A DNA stretch of 64,000 nucleotides from NCBI RefSeq assembly GCF_000224145.3, contig NC_020166.2:1491966-1555965 (forward strand). The letters are read 5' to 3'. The position numbers were made by a program, and so were the translations under genes. This DNA comes from Ciona intestinalis (lineage: Eukaryota; Chordata; Ascidiacea; Phlebobranchia; Cionidae). Within the stretch, counting starts at the first letter, position 1, and each line of letters starts with the position of its first letter. Shown here one piece after another: positions 1 to 12,735 of the stretch. The notes beneath the pieces were generated by a model. It made no database searches and was not told where the DNA came from. It saw only the letters and a list, made by a program, of their open reading frames with translations.

Positions 1-1258
1 GTAATTATATTTAATCTTTAATTTAGTGTTAGCATACGCCACTTAATATTCTCTTTAAATTTTATCCGTCCTTGAAAACAGGCTGTTAAAGTACGATATT
101 ACCAGTAATAAAATGTACAAGGGGAACTTAAAATGCCAAATGCCGACTGTAGCTTGGCGCATATATTTAAGCTGTTTTATTGGAGTCGGCACTGCTGGTC
201 TGTGTGCTTGTAAACTCAGTGATATTACAAACCGCTGGGTTTACGATTGGAAGCATTGCTCTTTAATTAATGAACGTCTCGTCCCGTCAAATATTTCATA
301 GACTTGAAATGTCAGTCAAACTTTAATACCTCCGCCCTAAAACAGACAATTCTCAGATGATTGTTTTAACCAATTTTATTTTCGTATAAAACGTTTACGG
401 CCGAATCGTGGCTATGGGAGTATGTTTAAAGTTCGGCCTTGAACAGAACTGTAAACAGGCCAGGAATTTTCAATTCAGTTTTATTGCCAGAACATATATT
501 TCACGAAACCACATAATACTGTCAATACGTTCCCGCGTTTTGGATCGTAAAGTTAACGTTTGGATTTGTCAGTATCGCAATTGGTGGATAGTTATATAGA
601 TAGTTAGCGCCGCAATGTTTTATTCATGGGGCACGCCGCTGCGGGTAAGCTGCCTGATATAATGAATGTAATGACTCGACTTAGCGACCTATTTCTTAAA
701 CTGTTTTTAGTCAAACTTACTTCCAAACCAACACAGTAATTCGTCGTCAGCATGAATATAAAAAAAACATTAACATTTTTCGATTTAAAATTAAAATGTA
801 TTTTGCGATTAACGACGCCATTTTGTTTATTCGATATCGCTGCTTCACGACGTCATGTGATGTGACGTCATAAACGATTCGTAGCGGTATTCTTAGAAGT
901 AAGAAACAAACAAAATAATTATGGAGTTCAATTAAAGAAGTACGGGCGCGATTTTTCTTGAATGCGAAAATTGAACGCGCCTCAAGCGAGTTCCAGTCAA
1001 GCAATTATTTGATTGAACTCGCACGAGAAGTCTGCATCAAGTTGTAGAATACGAACAATGCGATTCTAGACACCCATTGTTTTAACAATTGCAACTGTTG
1101 TGAACAATGGCAATGGTTACGTTGTGGAATTGCATTGTTTCCAAAACAATGAAATCGAAGTTCGAGCGATAATTACATTGAAACAATTAACTGACAATGA
1201 TAACACATACGCTACAGACATCTAGACTTTTGGTTAAGTTGTTTATGTCGATTTACAG
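1..1258 (+). other. SoxB1 intron (3' part) with SOX-site cluster
   Basis: No coding sequence for the N-terminal HMG segment (KRPMNAFM) is visible here in any frame, so this stretch is read as intron upstream of the terminal SoxB1 exon. It ends in a plausible acceptor, ATTTACAG at 1251-1258. It holds a TGACGTCA CRE-like palindrome near 864 and a cluster of ACAATG/CATTGT sites at 1054-1200, described separately. Confidence 0.7.
1054..1200. promoter_or_regulatory. Dense SOX-binding-site cluster in SoxB1 intron
   Basis: Exact ACAATG or CATTGT cores occur at about 1055, 1075, 1105, 1133, 1146 and 1194. ACAATT occurs at about 1086 and 1183, and CAATGG near 1111. Some are arranged as inverted pairs: ATTGTT-TT-AACAAT around 1076-1089, and CATTGTTT facing AAACAATG around 1133-1151. 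The consensus bound by Sox HMG boxes is (A/T)ACAA(T/A)G. Position immediately upstream of the SoxB1 exon suggests an autoregulatory or SoxB-responsive intronic enhancer; that role is inference. Confidence 0.55.
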
Positions 1259-2191
1259 GTGTGGTCTCGCGGGCAACGCAGAAAGATGGCACAGGACAAC
1301 CCAAAGATGCACAACTCTGAGATTTCCAAACGACTTGGCGCGGAATGGAAAACCCTTTCAGACTCCGACAAGCGACCTTTTATCGACGAAGCGAAACGGC
1401 TGCGCGCTCTACATATGAAGGAACATCCAGACTACAAGTACCGACCACGCCGCAAAACGAAGGCGATCCTTAAGAAAGAGAACAAGTTTGGAATGGGCCC
1501 AGGTGGTATTATGGGCGGAGGCGCGGGACCACAAATGTCGGCTTCCGGTCAACGATCTCACATGTCCGCGGCACCGATAGATTACTCGCAATATTACCAG
1601 CACTCTATGATGGCGGGCTCGCAAGACCCAATGGCATACGGGGCGCCTTCTCCACACGCTTACCCGGCTATGGCAAACAGTGGAACTGCTGCGAACCGAT
1701 ACGAAATGTATTATCCAAGCTACAGTACTCCCACCACTTTACCCAGCATGAGTTCTCTAACCAGCCAACACAACAGCTACGCACAATCAGCATACAGCGT
1801 GGGTGGGTCGCCTGCATACAGCGTAGCACAAGCCCATACACCTACAAACTCTCTACACAGCATGGCGGGATCCCATCACGGTAGCAGCGGCGTCCATTCA
1901 CCAGCTAACACCAGTCCAGGTGCTTCGTCTGTGACGTCAGCGGCTGCGTCATCAGGGGGAAGTCCCCTACACCAGCAACTACAGTCGATGCTACCATTAC
2001 ATTCACACCAACTGCCGATAAGTCAGATGTATTTGCCCATAAGCGAGCAGCAACCAGCCTCCGCAACCACACCGACCGATCCATCACATAGCCCTGGACT
2101 CTCCCGGCTTAATTCAATCGGTCCAGGCACCCACTACCCCATCTCTACATCTATGGGCCAGCTGCCTATGCACATGCCTGCGCATATGTAG
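1259..2191 (+). CDS. Soxb1: SoxB1 transcription factor, terminal coding exon
   Basis: HMG-box transcription factor that bends DNA at ACAAT-type sites; SoxB1 proteins maintain neural and ectodermal progenitor states. The exon enters the HMG box at [12 protein letters not shown] and continues through [34 protein letters not shown] and [10 protein letters not shown]. The KTK after RPRR, rather than the KPK of SoxB2 (Sox14/21), points to SoxB1. The remaining 230 or so residues are rich in Ser, Met, Tyr, Pro and His, like SoxB1 activation tails, and end PMHMPAHM followed by TAG at 2189-2191. The start is a splice acceptor, not an initiator: similarity begins exactly after TTTACAG (AG at 1257-1258), in phase 0, and the preceding in-frame codons do not give the expected NAFM. 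The 5' exon with the first part of the HMG box is upstream of the window. Group assignment is firm; exact orthology is inferred. Confidence 0.95.
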   Translation: MWSRGQRRKMAQDNPKMHNSEISKRLGAEWKTLSDSDKRPFIDEAKRLRALHMKEHPDYKYRPRRKTKAILKKENKFGMGPGGIMGGGAGPQMSASGQRSHMSAAPIDYSQYYQHSMMAGSQDPMAYGAPSPHAYPAMANSGTAANRYEMYYPSYSTPTTLPSMSSLTSQHNSYAQSAYSVGGSPAYSVAQAHTPTNSLHSMAGSHHGSSGVHSPANTSPGASSVTSAAASSGGSPLHQQLQSMLPLHSHQLPISQMYLPISEQQPASATTPTDPSHSPGLSRLNSIGPGTHYPISTSMGQLPMHMPAHM

Positions 2192-3346
2192 GAGTTCGTC
2201 ACCCAGTCTATAACACGAAGTTCAAAACATACACCTCGCGTGTAGAAGCCGCGCCAGCCGAGCACGAGTTGGAAAAGAAGCCTAGGATCTGAAACTAAAA
2301 CCACAGAACGACCTATCACCATTGAAGTTGCGTATATTGTCTTTTGTTTTAATTTTCCGTCTAATTTAAGCTTTTAAACTGTGACATTGTACATAAGCTA
2401 TACACATGTAGCTTTATAAGTTAACAGTCCAGCGGTGCTGGATTTATTTCGGGACTTTGCCCAGAAACGCAACTGCACCGTTTTAACTATCGCCGCGTTT
2501 TCTGCTGTACAGTTTTTAATTCGCCGTTTGTGCCTTTTAATATAACACAGTTTGCAACCCAGCCCCGTATCTTCAGTAAGCATCCAATCTTCAATTTGAT
2601 TTCACTCACAATCTACTAAAACCACTGACTTTTATTTATTTCCATCTTGTGATTCTGCATATGAATGACGTATGTCAACGTGGCAGCACCAATATATTGC
2701 AGACTTAAATCAACTGTATATACACGTTACCTATTTGGAAGTTTTGTCCATTTCCAACATGATAATATTGCTAATTTTTGGCAAGACACAAACCCATTAT
2801 AACTCGTTACGAAACTTTTGCGTTATATGATAGATGTTAGTCTTTTCCCTTTAGAATCGAAGTCAATTTTGTGTCTGAATGTTCTACAGTTATGTTATTA
2901 TAGTTTTTTTCAAGGTAGATTTTACACCACCGCTTTTGTTTCAACTTTCTACAGCAACCTACTTCTGGGGTTGTCCACTTTACGAGCCAGTAGTGTAGCA
3001 AACCCACAGCGCTGTGCCACCACATCAAACTTTTGTAAATCCTTCGAATGTTTTTGCTTCAAATAATTTGTAAATTTATGATTCCGGTTCCCCATGCGAA
3101 CGCTACAACCCACACATGCTGCAGCCTCAAAAAGGCTGTAGTATTGTCGATAGCTCAATCGTAACCACTGTCACTGTACAACGTAGCCTAAAACGTACTG
3201 AAATCCGCTCTCGAAAGAATATATACCGCGCTGGTTGTGAAACTAACAACTGTACATTACCACTAACCCACTTGAGAGCATTCAATTTTTCTTCTTGCGT
3301 TTTGCTGTTGAACGGCCCTGTCTAGTAAAATGTAGTGACCAATAAA
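2192..3346 (+). other. Probable SoxB1 3' UTR
   Basis: About 1.15 kb of sequence after the SoxB1 stop codon with no convincing reading frame. The first clear AATAAA polyadenylation signal I see is at 3341-3346 (context GACCAATAAAATAATTG). Earlier use of a variant signal cannot be excluded. Confidence 0.45.
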
Positions 3347-3694
3347 ATAATTGAAACCAATACTTTTGTGTTTTGAATCTGTATTTTATGAAAGTCTAGA
3401 AAGACAGTTAGAAGTTTGGGACAGTTACTATTTTGTATTAGAAATTAAAACACAAAATGAAAAACTTAAATCTATATTTAGTTAAATTTAAAAATACTTT
3501 GACTATATAGAACGACCACTAGAATTTGTACTAAGATAGAAAATACAAAATGGAGGTTATAGTGAAAAATACAAGAATTTTCAAGTCATTTTCAATACGA
3601 ACACAACAGCCTATATATATTGAATGCAACTGTCAATTTTAGATTAGCTTTGATTTCACTGAAAATGGTTTCAGTATAAAAGGCCGTGACACAA

Positions 3695-3856
3695 TGTACA
3701 AGCTTTTTCCCTCCCATTTGGTAGTAAACAAAGAGTATTTATAGAATTATAAAACCGTATCCTCACCACTCTAAAAGAGCATTGTTAATTGTTTAAAACA
3801 CGATTAGCAAATTGGGAACATTATGTGCCAACGTTATATATCTTACCCTCATAATA
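3695..3856 (-). mobile_element. Miniature inverted-repeat element (MITE), diverged copy
   Basis: Carries the family core in reverse: CCCATTTGGTAGTAAACAAAG, ATAAAACCGTATCCTCA, TTGTTAATTGTTTAAAACACGATTAG and a terminal TATCTTACCCTC. Confidence 0.7.
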
Positions 3857-4213
3857 TTATATTTTAAACCGAAACACCTGGAAATAAAGATAACTATGTC
3901 ATATATGTGTGCAGTTATATTTTTTATCAAAAGTAATTTGTCTAAGCTTTTGTAACTTTACACGATATTTGAGGCTGTACGAAGCGGTTATTCTCAATAT
4001 ATAAATTAGTAAGCCAGCCAAGCGTAGTAAACAGCGAGTTTCCTAAGTACGTTTTATAAACAGCGAAACCCAGACTGGGTTGTAGATTGCTTTGGATAAC
4101 ATACCATCGTTAATGTTCACGAAATAAAGTGCTGGTAATGTGCACTGTGACGTCATACCGTGACGGTAAACAGCGCTTCGTCGCGTTTTGTAGAAAGACA
4201 TCGAAGATTTTAG

Positions 4214-4401
4214 GTCGGGGTAAGATGGAAACCGTTAGAGCACAATTTCTTATATTTCATATTAACAGATTTAACAATTAACAAAGTTTTTTTACAGCCG
4301 TGAGGAAACAGCCATAAAATTCTGTAAATACTCTTTGTTTACTACCAAACAAGACGATAAAAAAAATTGAAAACTTTCCCCATCTTACCCACCCTACTGT
4401 A
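4214..4401 (+). mobile_element. MITE, near full-length
   Basis: GGGGTAAGATGGAAACCGTT at the left, AACAATTAACAAAG, CTTTGTTTACTACCAAAC, and CCCCATCTTACCCACCCTACTGTA at the right as inverted end. Confidence 0.8.
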
Positions 4402-5021
4402 TAAAAGAGTTCACATTTAAAACAAATTAATTAAGCAAATTCATTCGATTTTGTTTTACAAATTAGGTGCCGATTGGCTTTTGTTTTTGACTGGCTTAAA
4501 CACCCTTCAAATCTGCTTTATGTTAAGATCAATTGAAAAAAACAGAGAATTTTTATATTCAGTATCTGGGTGATGGTATAGTTGCATAACATAGCATGGG
4601 TCACACTTAGTAGGGGGTTATTATGTTAGGTATTATATGTAACTCGGTGTGGTTAATTTTCAACAGCAGATGTACGTATTGTCTCTACATATTGGCATGT
4701 AGCATTAATAAGCTTGTTTTACCTCGAATTGGCATGTAATCCAAAGTTAATTCCATCAAAACAAAAGACTTTGCCCCCCAAGGAAAAATATCGATCCTGT
4801 ACACCGTCTTATTACAGCCAAGCTTTTGTTTTACGGAAGCGTAAAAATGGGCAGACGAATTTTTGACTTTTGAACAAAAAGGGTATTAACGCGTGTATTG
4901 ATTCGTTTTATATATGGTTAATATTATGCAAAAACGCAATTAAAAGTAGACATGCGATTTATCCAAGGCGCCCTTTGGCAAAGACATTCTGTCATTTTAC
5001 ATTCATATAAAACACATAAGG

Positions 5022-5210
5022 TTGGGGTATAAGATAGTTAATGTTTTCATTCTCTCTTATCGGCTCATTTGGTAGTAAACGAATAATTTTGACACTAAAT
5101 ACATAACCGTATCTACACGATCTAAAAGATAATTGTTAATTGTTAATAACACGATTGGGAAATATGGGATATTATGGGCTAACGGTATCCATCTTACACT
5201 GTAAAACGAA
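5022..5210 (-). mobile_element. MITE, near full-length
   Basis: Starts GGTTGGGGTATAAGATAG, has CATTTGGTAGTAAACGAA, AACCGTATCTACACGA and TTGTTAATTGTTAATAACACGAT, ends GGTATCCATCTTACACTGTA. Confidence 0.8.
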
Positions 5211-5561
5211 CACTTTATTTAAATAAAACTTAAATGAATCGTAAGAAAAACCGGTGAAAATACGACGCGATCACTAAATAACTCAAGCATTTAAAGCAAC
5301 GTTAATGGAGTATATGTTCGTTTCAAGTGCGCTACAGCAAGTAACACGCGTTCCTACAGACGTATGAGCGGACCCACTCCGTTGCTCGAGGGCCATTACC
5401 GCTCAGTGTTCCCGAAGTAGTTAACCGCTTTTCACAATAATAAGATCATAAGCAACGCTTTATACAAGACATTGGTTGTAAGAATGCAAATATAACACAA
5501 TAGACTCTAACTGCGTAAAAAAACTAATATAACCACAAAGCTACATACGTGGTAAATCATA

Positions 5562-5624
5562 AACGGGCACGAGGTGTATGGAACAGAACAGCCGTGTTAT
5601 AACGCCTGTCGTTTCCCCGCCATG
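5562..5624 (-). repeat. Dispersed 60-75-bp repeat (family B)
   Basis: CGGGCACGAGGTGTATGGAA then GCCGTGTTATAACGCCTGTC and GTTTCCCCGCC. Reverse orientation of the consensus seen at 9868 and 52474. Confidence 0.65.
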
Positions 5625-6187
5625 CAAGGATAAAACAAGTTTCATTCACTCAGTTATTAATAAAAGTGTTTTGATTTAACATGTACAAAATTACGAGGTT
5701 TCGTTTTTCCAGCAATGTAAATGCGTTTAAGAGTTGTTTGGGGTAAATGAGAAAACACGCTACACCATTTTGGTTTAGGAATACAAAAAAATGAGTTGTG
5801 TCGAATATAGCTAAAAAAGCATGTTGAACATAACTAAATTAGAATGGTCACATCACTGCTGAAATTACTCGTATACGACGAATGTTAATTCCTAACGCAG
5901 TGGTCCTCCAAATTAGTTCCCCATCGGTCGTGCTCCTAAGTACAGCTCAACTACTATGAGTGTCTTAAGACCGACAATTGAAAGCAAGTGTTGCCGAGTA
6001 AAAAATCTTACGGTTCAAGGTTCGACGTTGCTACCATATTGAGGGTATATGTCATTAGGCAAGACAGTTAAAGGAAACTGTGTAAACCTAACGATTTCTT
6101 AGGGGTTGTCGAAATGATTAGTCTTATATTAAATAAAATTTTCAAGAAAATGGTTAACCATAAAGTTACCTACGTGGGAACTTGTAA

Positions 6188-6241
6188 GCAGGCACGAGGT
6201 GTATGAATACCCGTGTTTTAACGACTGTTGTTGCCATGCCA
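6188..6241 (-). repeat. Dispersed repeat family B
   Basis: CAGGCACGAGGTGTATGAAT, CCGTGTTTTAACGACTGTTG, TTGCCATGCC. Confidence 0.65.
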
Positions 6242-6544
6242 CAATACCTAAGTTACATTCCTTTATTCAGAAAAAACAAACGCGACGAAAAGCACTGCCG
6301 GCAACACTGAAAAGAAAGTGTCGCGACGATTCAGATTTTACGCGCGCACTGACACAAGCCACGAAACGGGCAGTAAACAGAGATGCGTTTACAATATTTG
6401 CTCAGCCTGTGACCAAATTAACTCGAAAGCTGGCTAGATGATTGTTTTAAGGCGAGGTCTCCTCAAACGGAATGTTTCCATGTGATAATATATGAAATAA
6501 CTTTATATATATAATTTATGTTTTTCAAAGAAGTACAAGGATAT

Positions 6545-6700
6545 ATACTCGGTTACAAACGTCTTAATCGTGTTTTTACCAATTAACAACGCTTCTTTTA
6601 AGTCGTGAAGATACGTTTGTATAATTATTCTTTGTTTTCTACCAAATTGGACGGAATAAGAATAAAACATGGCCCATATTACCCCGAATATTTGGTACAT
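6545..6700 (+). mobile_element. MITE, 5' diverged
   Basis: TTAATCGTGTTTTTACCAAT, CAACGCTTCTTTTAAGTCGTGA, TTCTTTGTTTTCTACCAAATTGG and terminal CCATATTACCCCGAATA. Confidence 0.7.
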
Positions 6701-8310
6701 ATTGTACCTTTCGAAAAGTCGCACACCTTATGTTTATGAACCATATTATGCCCTCAATCAAACGTACCACAGTGTTATATTATCACTCTCTCACGTGCTT
6801 TTTGTTCTCACCACTTTTTACGGTAGTTGAATTTCCGGGCCGTGGGACAAGCTGTACGCGAATCACTGAAGCGCAAAGATAACGCAATCGACCAACACGT
6901 AGAGTAAAGGTAATGATATACACGTGGGTATATTATGGAGGATGAATTTAAAACATGGACAACAACGACAACTCAACTTCGTTTGAGTTTACTTTATGAT
7001 TTGTTTTTTGAATGAAAAACTGTGGTGGATTCCGTGACTGGCCCTGATCAAGTGCTTATAAAGTTGGACGATTCTCGTAACGAAATAACAGTCAGTATCA
7101 AGGGCTACGAAATACAACACATAATAGACATTGCGCCCAAAATGGCATCGTTAGTCTCTTATTCTTAATCATTCCTACTGTGGCGAGTAAAATACTTTGT
7201 TTTACGTTATCTTTTATAACCCATAACAGAAACATAATATGGACTAATATAAAACATGGCCTTTTTGGTTGTTTGCTTTTAAATACAAACTCACAATAGT
7301 GGTTTCTCTTTATAATAAAGGCGTATTTAACAAGCAACACATTATGGGCTCAGGTTGTGGGCATTTAAGTAGCAACTGCAGTATGAGCAATTGGGTAGCG
7401 TCGTTTTCTCTGGTTCCCATATTCTATTGTTTCAGACACCGTTACCCATCGTGTGTTTCACACGGTTAAAAAAACGGGACAGCAATGCGTCATTCACTCT
7501 CACACGTTGCAGTTAGACGCCGAAGGCAGACACCTGGTTTCAACTCTGTATATGGTAGGAAACGTTCTACATGCTCTATATCTTACACACGTGGCAACGT
7601 AATATTTTTCTCGTATACTTTCTTTTTTTTTCAAGTGGCAACCGGAGTTGATTTAACTCGAATACAGGGCTTTAAACGCTTTATATTCTACACGTGGCGA
7701 CAACGACAGCACTATTTGGCTATTTCGGTTATTTCATTTCGCACCCGAGACCTGCCATATTGCGTATAATTTAGCTTCGTTTTTTTTTAACTGGCAAACA
7801 AAACGCTGGTTTACGAAAGGTGCCAACACTATTTGTCACGTCATAGTCTTAATTGATTTCGTCACGAACGAAGATACCATGGAAGCGACACTGTTGCATC
7901 ACAATAGATTTCCGCTCGAGTAGTCTACCTTGGGGTGGCTCGTGCAAGAAAGTGGAGTTTTATGACGAAACAATGACAACGCGTGCCTCATTGTTCGCCA
8001 CTCCATTGTCCATATTCACACGCGAAGGAAAAGACACTTTTCCAATTCCAATTTTGGGGATTTAATAGAAAAGGAAACGACTTGTCCAACGCCTTTTTTT
8101 ATGAAGCACTTGACGAATTCGTGTGTGTGTTTCTGTATCTTATACCATTTTTAGTATATAACAAAGCTGTTTATTTATCTTCTAAACGAGAAGAAGTAAT
8201 CACTCAACAGCAAAACGACAGTCGTCAAAACACCATATGAATAAAAGTATGGAAATGGCTTCAGTTAAAAACGTGATGCTGTACCCATAAAGCATATGTA
8301 TTGCCGAAGT

Positions 8311-8508
8311 ATGTACTGTGGGCTAAAATGGGCCGCATTAAGCACATAATATACAAATATCCTGATCGTGTTTTAAACAGTTAACAACGGTCGATGGGAG
8401 TCGTGAGGATACTGTTTTAGAATTCTTTAAATGTATTTTGTTGACTATTTCTAAAAGGACGAGAAATTAGAATGGAAAGGTGTCCCATCTTCCCCAACCC
8501 TACTATAT
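8311..8508 (+). mobile_element. MITE, near full-length
   Basis: TACTGTGGGCTAAAATGG at the left and GGTGTCCCATCTTCCCCAAC plus CCTACTATA at the right; internal TGATCGTGTTTTAAACAGTT and GAGTCGTGAGGATAC match the family. Confidence 0.8.
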
Positions 8509-9867
8509 GTACAAGACTATATTTTCGAGTGATTGACGCAGCGGTTTTACCCAGTTCTGCTTTATGGCATCGTATTCCTAAAATAGTCGCGCTAAACGAC
8601 GCCCGCCTACAACTGCGTATTAGCCATTTCCCGAAGACGACATTTTGAGGTGTGGCTCCCAACTACGCCTAGATGAGCAAAGCATTGCCCCTTGATATCT
8701 CCGGGTCCGCTATGTACGTAGACGGGGTCGGGCGGCTAGGGGGGCGGGGTTAAACGGTACAAACCACCAGAACTTTGGACCCAGCCCAGCAGGTCGATAT
8801 TCGGGTCCCCGCAATGGCTCAAAAAATAAAAACAAACCTCTAACTGTGTGTGATGCTGAACGCAGGAAACGGTAGAGGTAACGAAACAGAATTCGAACGA
8901 AAAACAAAATTGTCAGCTCCCATTTTAGCGTGTCGGGGTAGCGAGTGGTACGAAGACTATACGCAGCATATTTGAGGGGACATTTTGCAGCGTACGTTGG
9001 CGCATAACGCAAATTGGCAATAATACTAACACAAATATAATAACACTAATGACACTAACACAAATAAAAACGTATAACATCAATGTGTAACTCACACCAT
9101 AAACAGAAAATAAACAATATTTAATAAGCTTTATTTGGCTTAAACGCTCTTGTAAAACCTTAACTTATGCATTAATGTGAATAAAAACTGAACGATGCTA
9201 TTTGCAAATAAATTCAACCCCCAAAATAATTAGCAAACACATTCAACCCCCCCAAAAGCGACACTTTCATTTTAAAAGTACATGACTTGCGTCCAATAAT
9301 ACATCAGGCACGCGCCTTCGTTTCAATCACTTTCCCCTAAACGATTTTGGCAACAAAACTGCTTTGGCCTTTCATATTCAGAGCCACCCAAAAGTAAACG
9401 TACCCAACGACCCGTGCTAAAAGTGAGTTGCCACTGTATTACGTCATCAAGACTACTCCAAGGGAGCGGCGACGGCTTTGCGGTGATTACTGTATTTATG
9501 CAACAGGAAAATGGCCGGATTCGGGATCAAGTTACGAGTATACATGAAGTTATACAACGCGCGATAGTGGTATACACGGTGCCACTGTTATGCCTGATAT
9601 TTTGTAATGTTTAATAGAATATATAGGCGTTTCTAAAACGGTGCGGCATAAAATATAAACCAATATGGTTTGTTCTAATGACAATGACTTAATTACAGCG
9701 TCATTAGATGGTTACTGTTAGCATAAATGTTCGTGCAAGTTATTGCAACCAACTAATAGAAAGACCAAGTAACATATTATATGCTTTAAATTATAAGGCA
9801 TATTATATGCTTTATTTAAATTCGAAAAAATCGAATTTTCGGTTAGTAATAGATAGATATTTCTACT

Positions 9868-9943
9868 CGTGTGGCGGGGCAACGAGACTTATAGTTACAT
9901 CACGGGTGTCCTGTTTCATACACACCAAGCGCGCTTACGAGTT
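9868..9943 (+). repeat. Dispersed repeat family B
   Basis: CGTGTGGCGGGGCAACGAGA, CACGGGTGTCCTGTTTCATA, CACACCAAGCGCGCTTACGA GTT: the most complete forward copy. Confidence 0.7.
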
Positions 9944-11225
9944 TTCACGTTTATAACGTTATGAATATATATGAAATATTTAAATCATCATTTATTCCTG
10001 TACACGTGCGCGTATGTGTTCGTAATTCATCATGACTACTTTGCCATAATCCCTGTCTGTACGAGTGTCGGTTCGCCACCCAGATCGATCAGCGACCAAA
10101 TTAAAGATCGCAGCATGAAGCTGCCCGGACCGTGACGGGAATAAGCAGGGAGGAAACGGGCTAAGTCTAGCGTAGGACGCCTCAAGTTGCCGGGCTTTCT
10201 AAAGTAAACAAGGACGCTAAAACAAAACTGGGGCGGGTATAATCGCAGGAAAGGCCAGGTTTAGAGGCCACTCAAGTCGGGAAGTGCTGTTCTTGAGCGT
10301 CCTTCAATGCGATATGGGATTCAAGAATTTGCTCTGGTTGCTGGGCTGTGATATGTATGGCAGCCAATACACAGGCTGTGGTAACTTAGGGGGATCTCTA
10401 TATATAAGCACACGTTTATAGTTGCTTTAAATGGGATTTACAGAGTATGTCGTAGACCTTATAAACCTTTACGCATTCAACATGTTCGTAAATATAACAT
10501 GTGCATTTAACATGCGACGCACGGTCAAGGTGTAAATTCTGAACATAATGTAAATATAAGAAGTCGATCTGTATAACTAAGACGTCTAAAGGTTGGTATA
10601 CAAATGACGGAAAAGGTGTTTTGAACAAAAAGTTGTTTTCTTTGCAACAGGTAATTTACATATAGAAGTCGATCTGAGGACACCAAAACTCCAAAACAAA
10701 AACACTATTGCGCTTTGCAAAGTATTCACCAATGGCACATATACACTAATAAATACCTTCCTATAAATTAAGCGAAATAAACTAAAAACATTATCACTAA
10801 AAATATTATTGTGGCAAACCATGTATACCAGCAACGTAACACAGTGAAAGTTGCGTGTATACAAATACACATACTTATAACCATTTACAAACACATGTGG
10901 CCAAGCAGCGAGTGTTTGTATATATGGATATAGTTGGTCAAGAGTAGGAGGAAATGACGGACCACAAACCCACGCCCCGTAGAAGATGGGACGCAAACAT
11001 ACAACTTAAAAATAACTTACGTTTGTATGAGCAAGAGTTTACGTTAGGAGAAAATCTTTTGTCACGCAACAAAATATGGTTCGCGTGAGTGAGTTGAATC
11101 ATTGTGGTCACACTACGATATGCATGACTGCATATTTAAATGACAAGGTTAAAGAGAAATATGAATTTTTATTTGAAATTTGTTCTGCTGGGTTGTGTAA
11201 CTTTTGAAAATGGGTAATTGAGTAT

Positions 11226-11410
11226 ATAGCACTGTGGGGTAAAATGGTGGGGCAAGATGGGTACTGTTAGAACATAATATTCCATACTTCCTTTTTTAAT
11301 CGTGTTTTAAACAAATAACAATGCTTATTTAGAGTCATGAGGGTCTACCATTCTACGAGAACGAAAATATGGACAGTCGAAAATATGAACAATCTTACCC
11401 TAACCTATAA
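11226..11410 (+). mobile_element. MITE, near full-length
   Basis: Left end GCACTGTGGGGTAAAATGG, then AATCGTGTTTTAAACAAATAACAATGC and GAGTCATGAGGGT; right end AATCTTACCCTAACCTATA. Confidence 0.8.
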
Positions 11411-12368
11411 TATTAACAAAAAACAGCGTTGTTAAATTGCGTAAAAATATATGTGACTTCAGCTAAGTGGTTCATAGGAACCTACGTCGTAGCGAAACAA
11501 ACAACTGCCATTAAAACATCACTCAAGCGTAAAAACACCCACGTGAAAATAAAGTTCCCACAAATCTTGGCAGAAGTTTCGAAACTCACAAGAGAAGTAT
11601 CGAATATCACATCCGTATGCGTAGAATGTTATGGTGTATACAGCAACGTGTGTACACATACGAACCGCACACGCACAGTCGGTGTTGGGGGTAATGTAAC
11701 TACAGCTAGTCGCTACGTCTGCATTACCAAGCGTGGGAACGGGGCAGTCGTGCCTACGTACCCGAGAATTTTAAGGCAATCTCTCATACTAGACCCGGAA
11801 CGAAGCCCAAAATTTCACTGCTGGTGTGTTATTACGTGCGGTCATTACACCGAACAGCTACCTGTTACCATTAAAGCAAAGCACAATATTAAGCGTTCAA
11901 ATGACGCATAAGGAAAATAACTTAAATACTCGTGATTAAGAACTCGTAAAGATATCGTCTTCGAAATGTTATATATATACCGCACCAGCTGTTTGAAAAT
12001 TCTCATGGACGATAAACGACCGGATTCCGATTAAACGATGCGTTTTGCTATCTAACTCGTTTGATGTGGTCCTATATACGTTAAAACAAGGGCTAACGGT
12101 GTAGACTCGTAACATATGCCGAGGCAGTTAAATTTATCACTGCTCGCAAAATTTTATTGGGAGAAATTAAACGGCGTGAGTTGTGGAGATAGAATTTACC
12201 TGACAATAAAAATGGGACGTATGTGTGTAGTAGTCTGATACGGGGAGCTTGTAATACGGGAGTATATGTATATATGCCCTCTGTGGTAAAATGCGAACAG
12301 GTAAATGCAAATTACCAAGGGATTTTAAGAGAATATATTGGCGGGCTAACTTTACGTTTGTCTATATT

Positions 12369-12556
12369 GTAGAGTGGGGAAAGATGGGACACCTTTTTAT
12401 TCTAGTTTTTTATCCCATTTGTTAGTAAACAAAGAACATTCAAAGAATTAAAAAACCGTAATCCTACAACTCCCATAGACTGTTGCTAATTGTTATAAAC
12501 GCGATCAATATGTTTGGATATTCTGTGCTAAAAGTGTCCCGTATTTCCCATACTAT
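12369..12556 (-). mobile_element. MITE, GGTGTCCC subfamily
   Basis: GTAGAGTGGGGAAAGATGGG at left, CCCATTTGTTAGTAAACAAAG inside, AAAAGTGTCCCGTATTTCCC then ATACTATATA at right. Abuts the next element in opposite orientation. Confidence 0.85.
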
Positions 12557-12735
12557 ATATAGTACTGTGGGTGAAGACAGATACTGTATAAGCACATGAT
12601 GTCCCATACTTCTTAATTGGTTTTCAACAACTTTAACGCTCTTTCGGGAGGATACGGTAAAATAGTTCTGTAAATATACTCTTAAATGAGGAGATAAAGG
12701 AGAATAAAAACATGTCCCACCTTACCCCAACCTAT
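12557..12735 (+). mobile_element. MITE, near full-length
   Basis: TAGTACTGTGGGTGAAGACA at left; CATGTCCCACCTTACCCCAA and CCTATTGTATA at right. Internal GAGGATACGGTAAAATAGTTCTGTAAATAT matches the family. Confidence 0.85.

Noticed and set aside
10586..10996. 136-codon minus-strand open frame
   Set aside because: Hydrophobic/aromatic-rich composition typical of translated AT-rich DNA; no family similarity.
11429..11911. 160-codon plus-strand open frame
   Set aside because: No recognisable domain, no exon-like splice borders, and composition like the surrounding DNA; starts at the edge of a MITE. Best taken as chance unless transcripts show otherwise.
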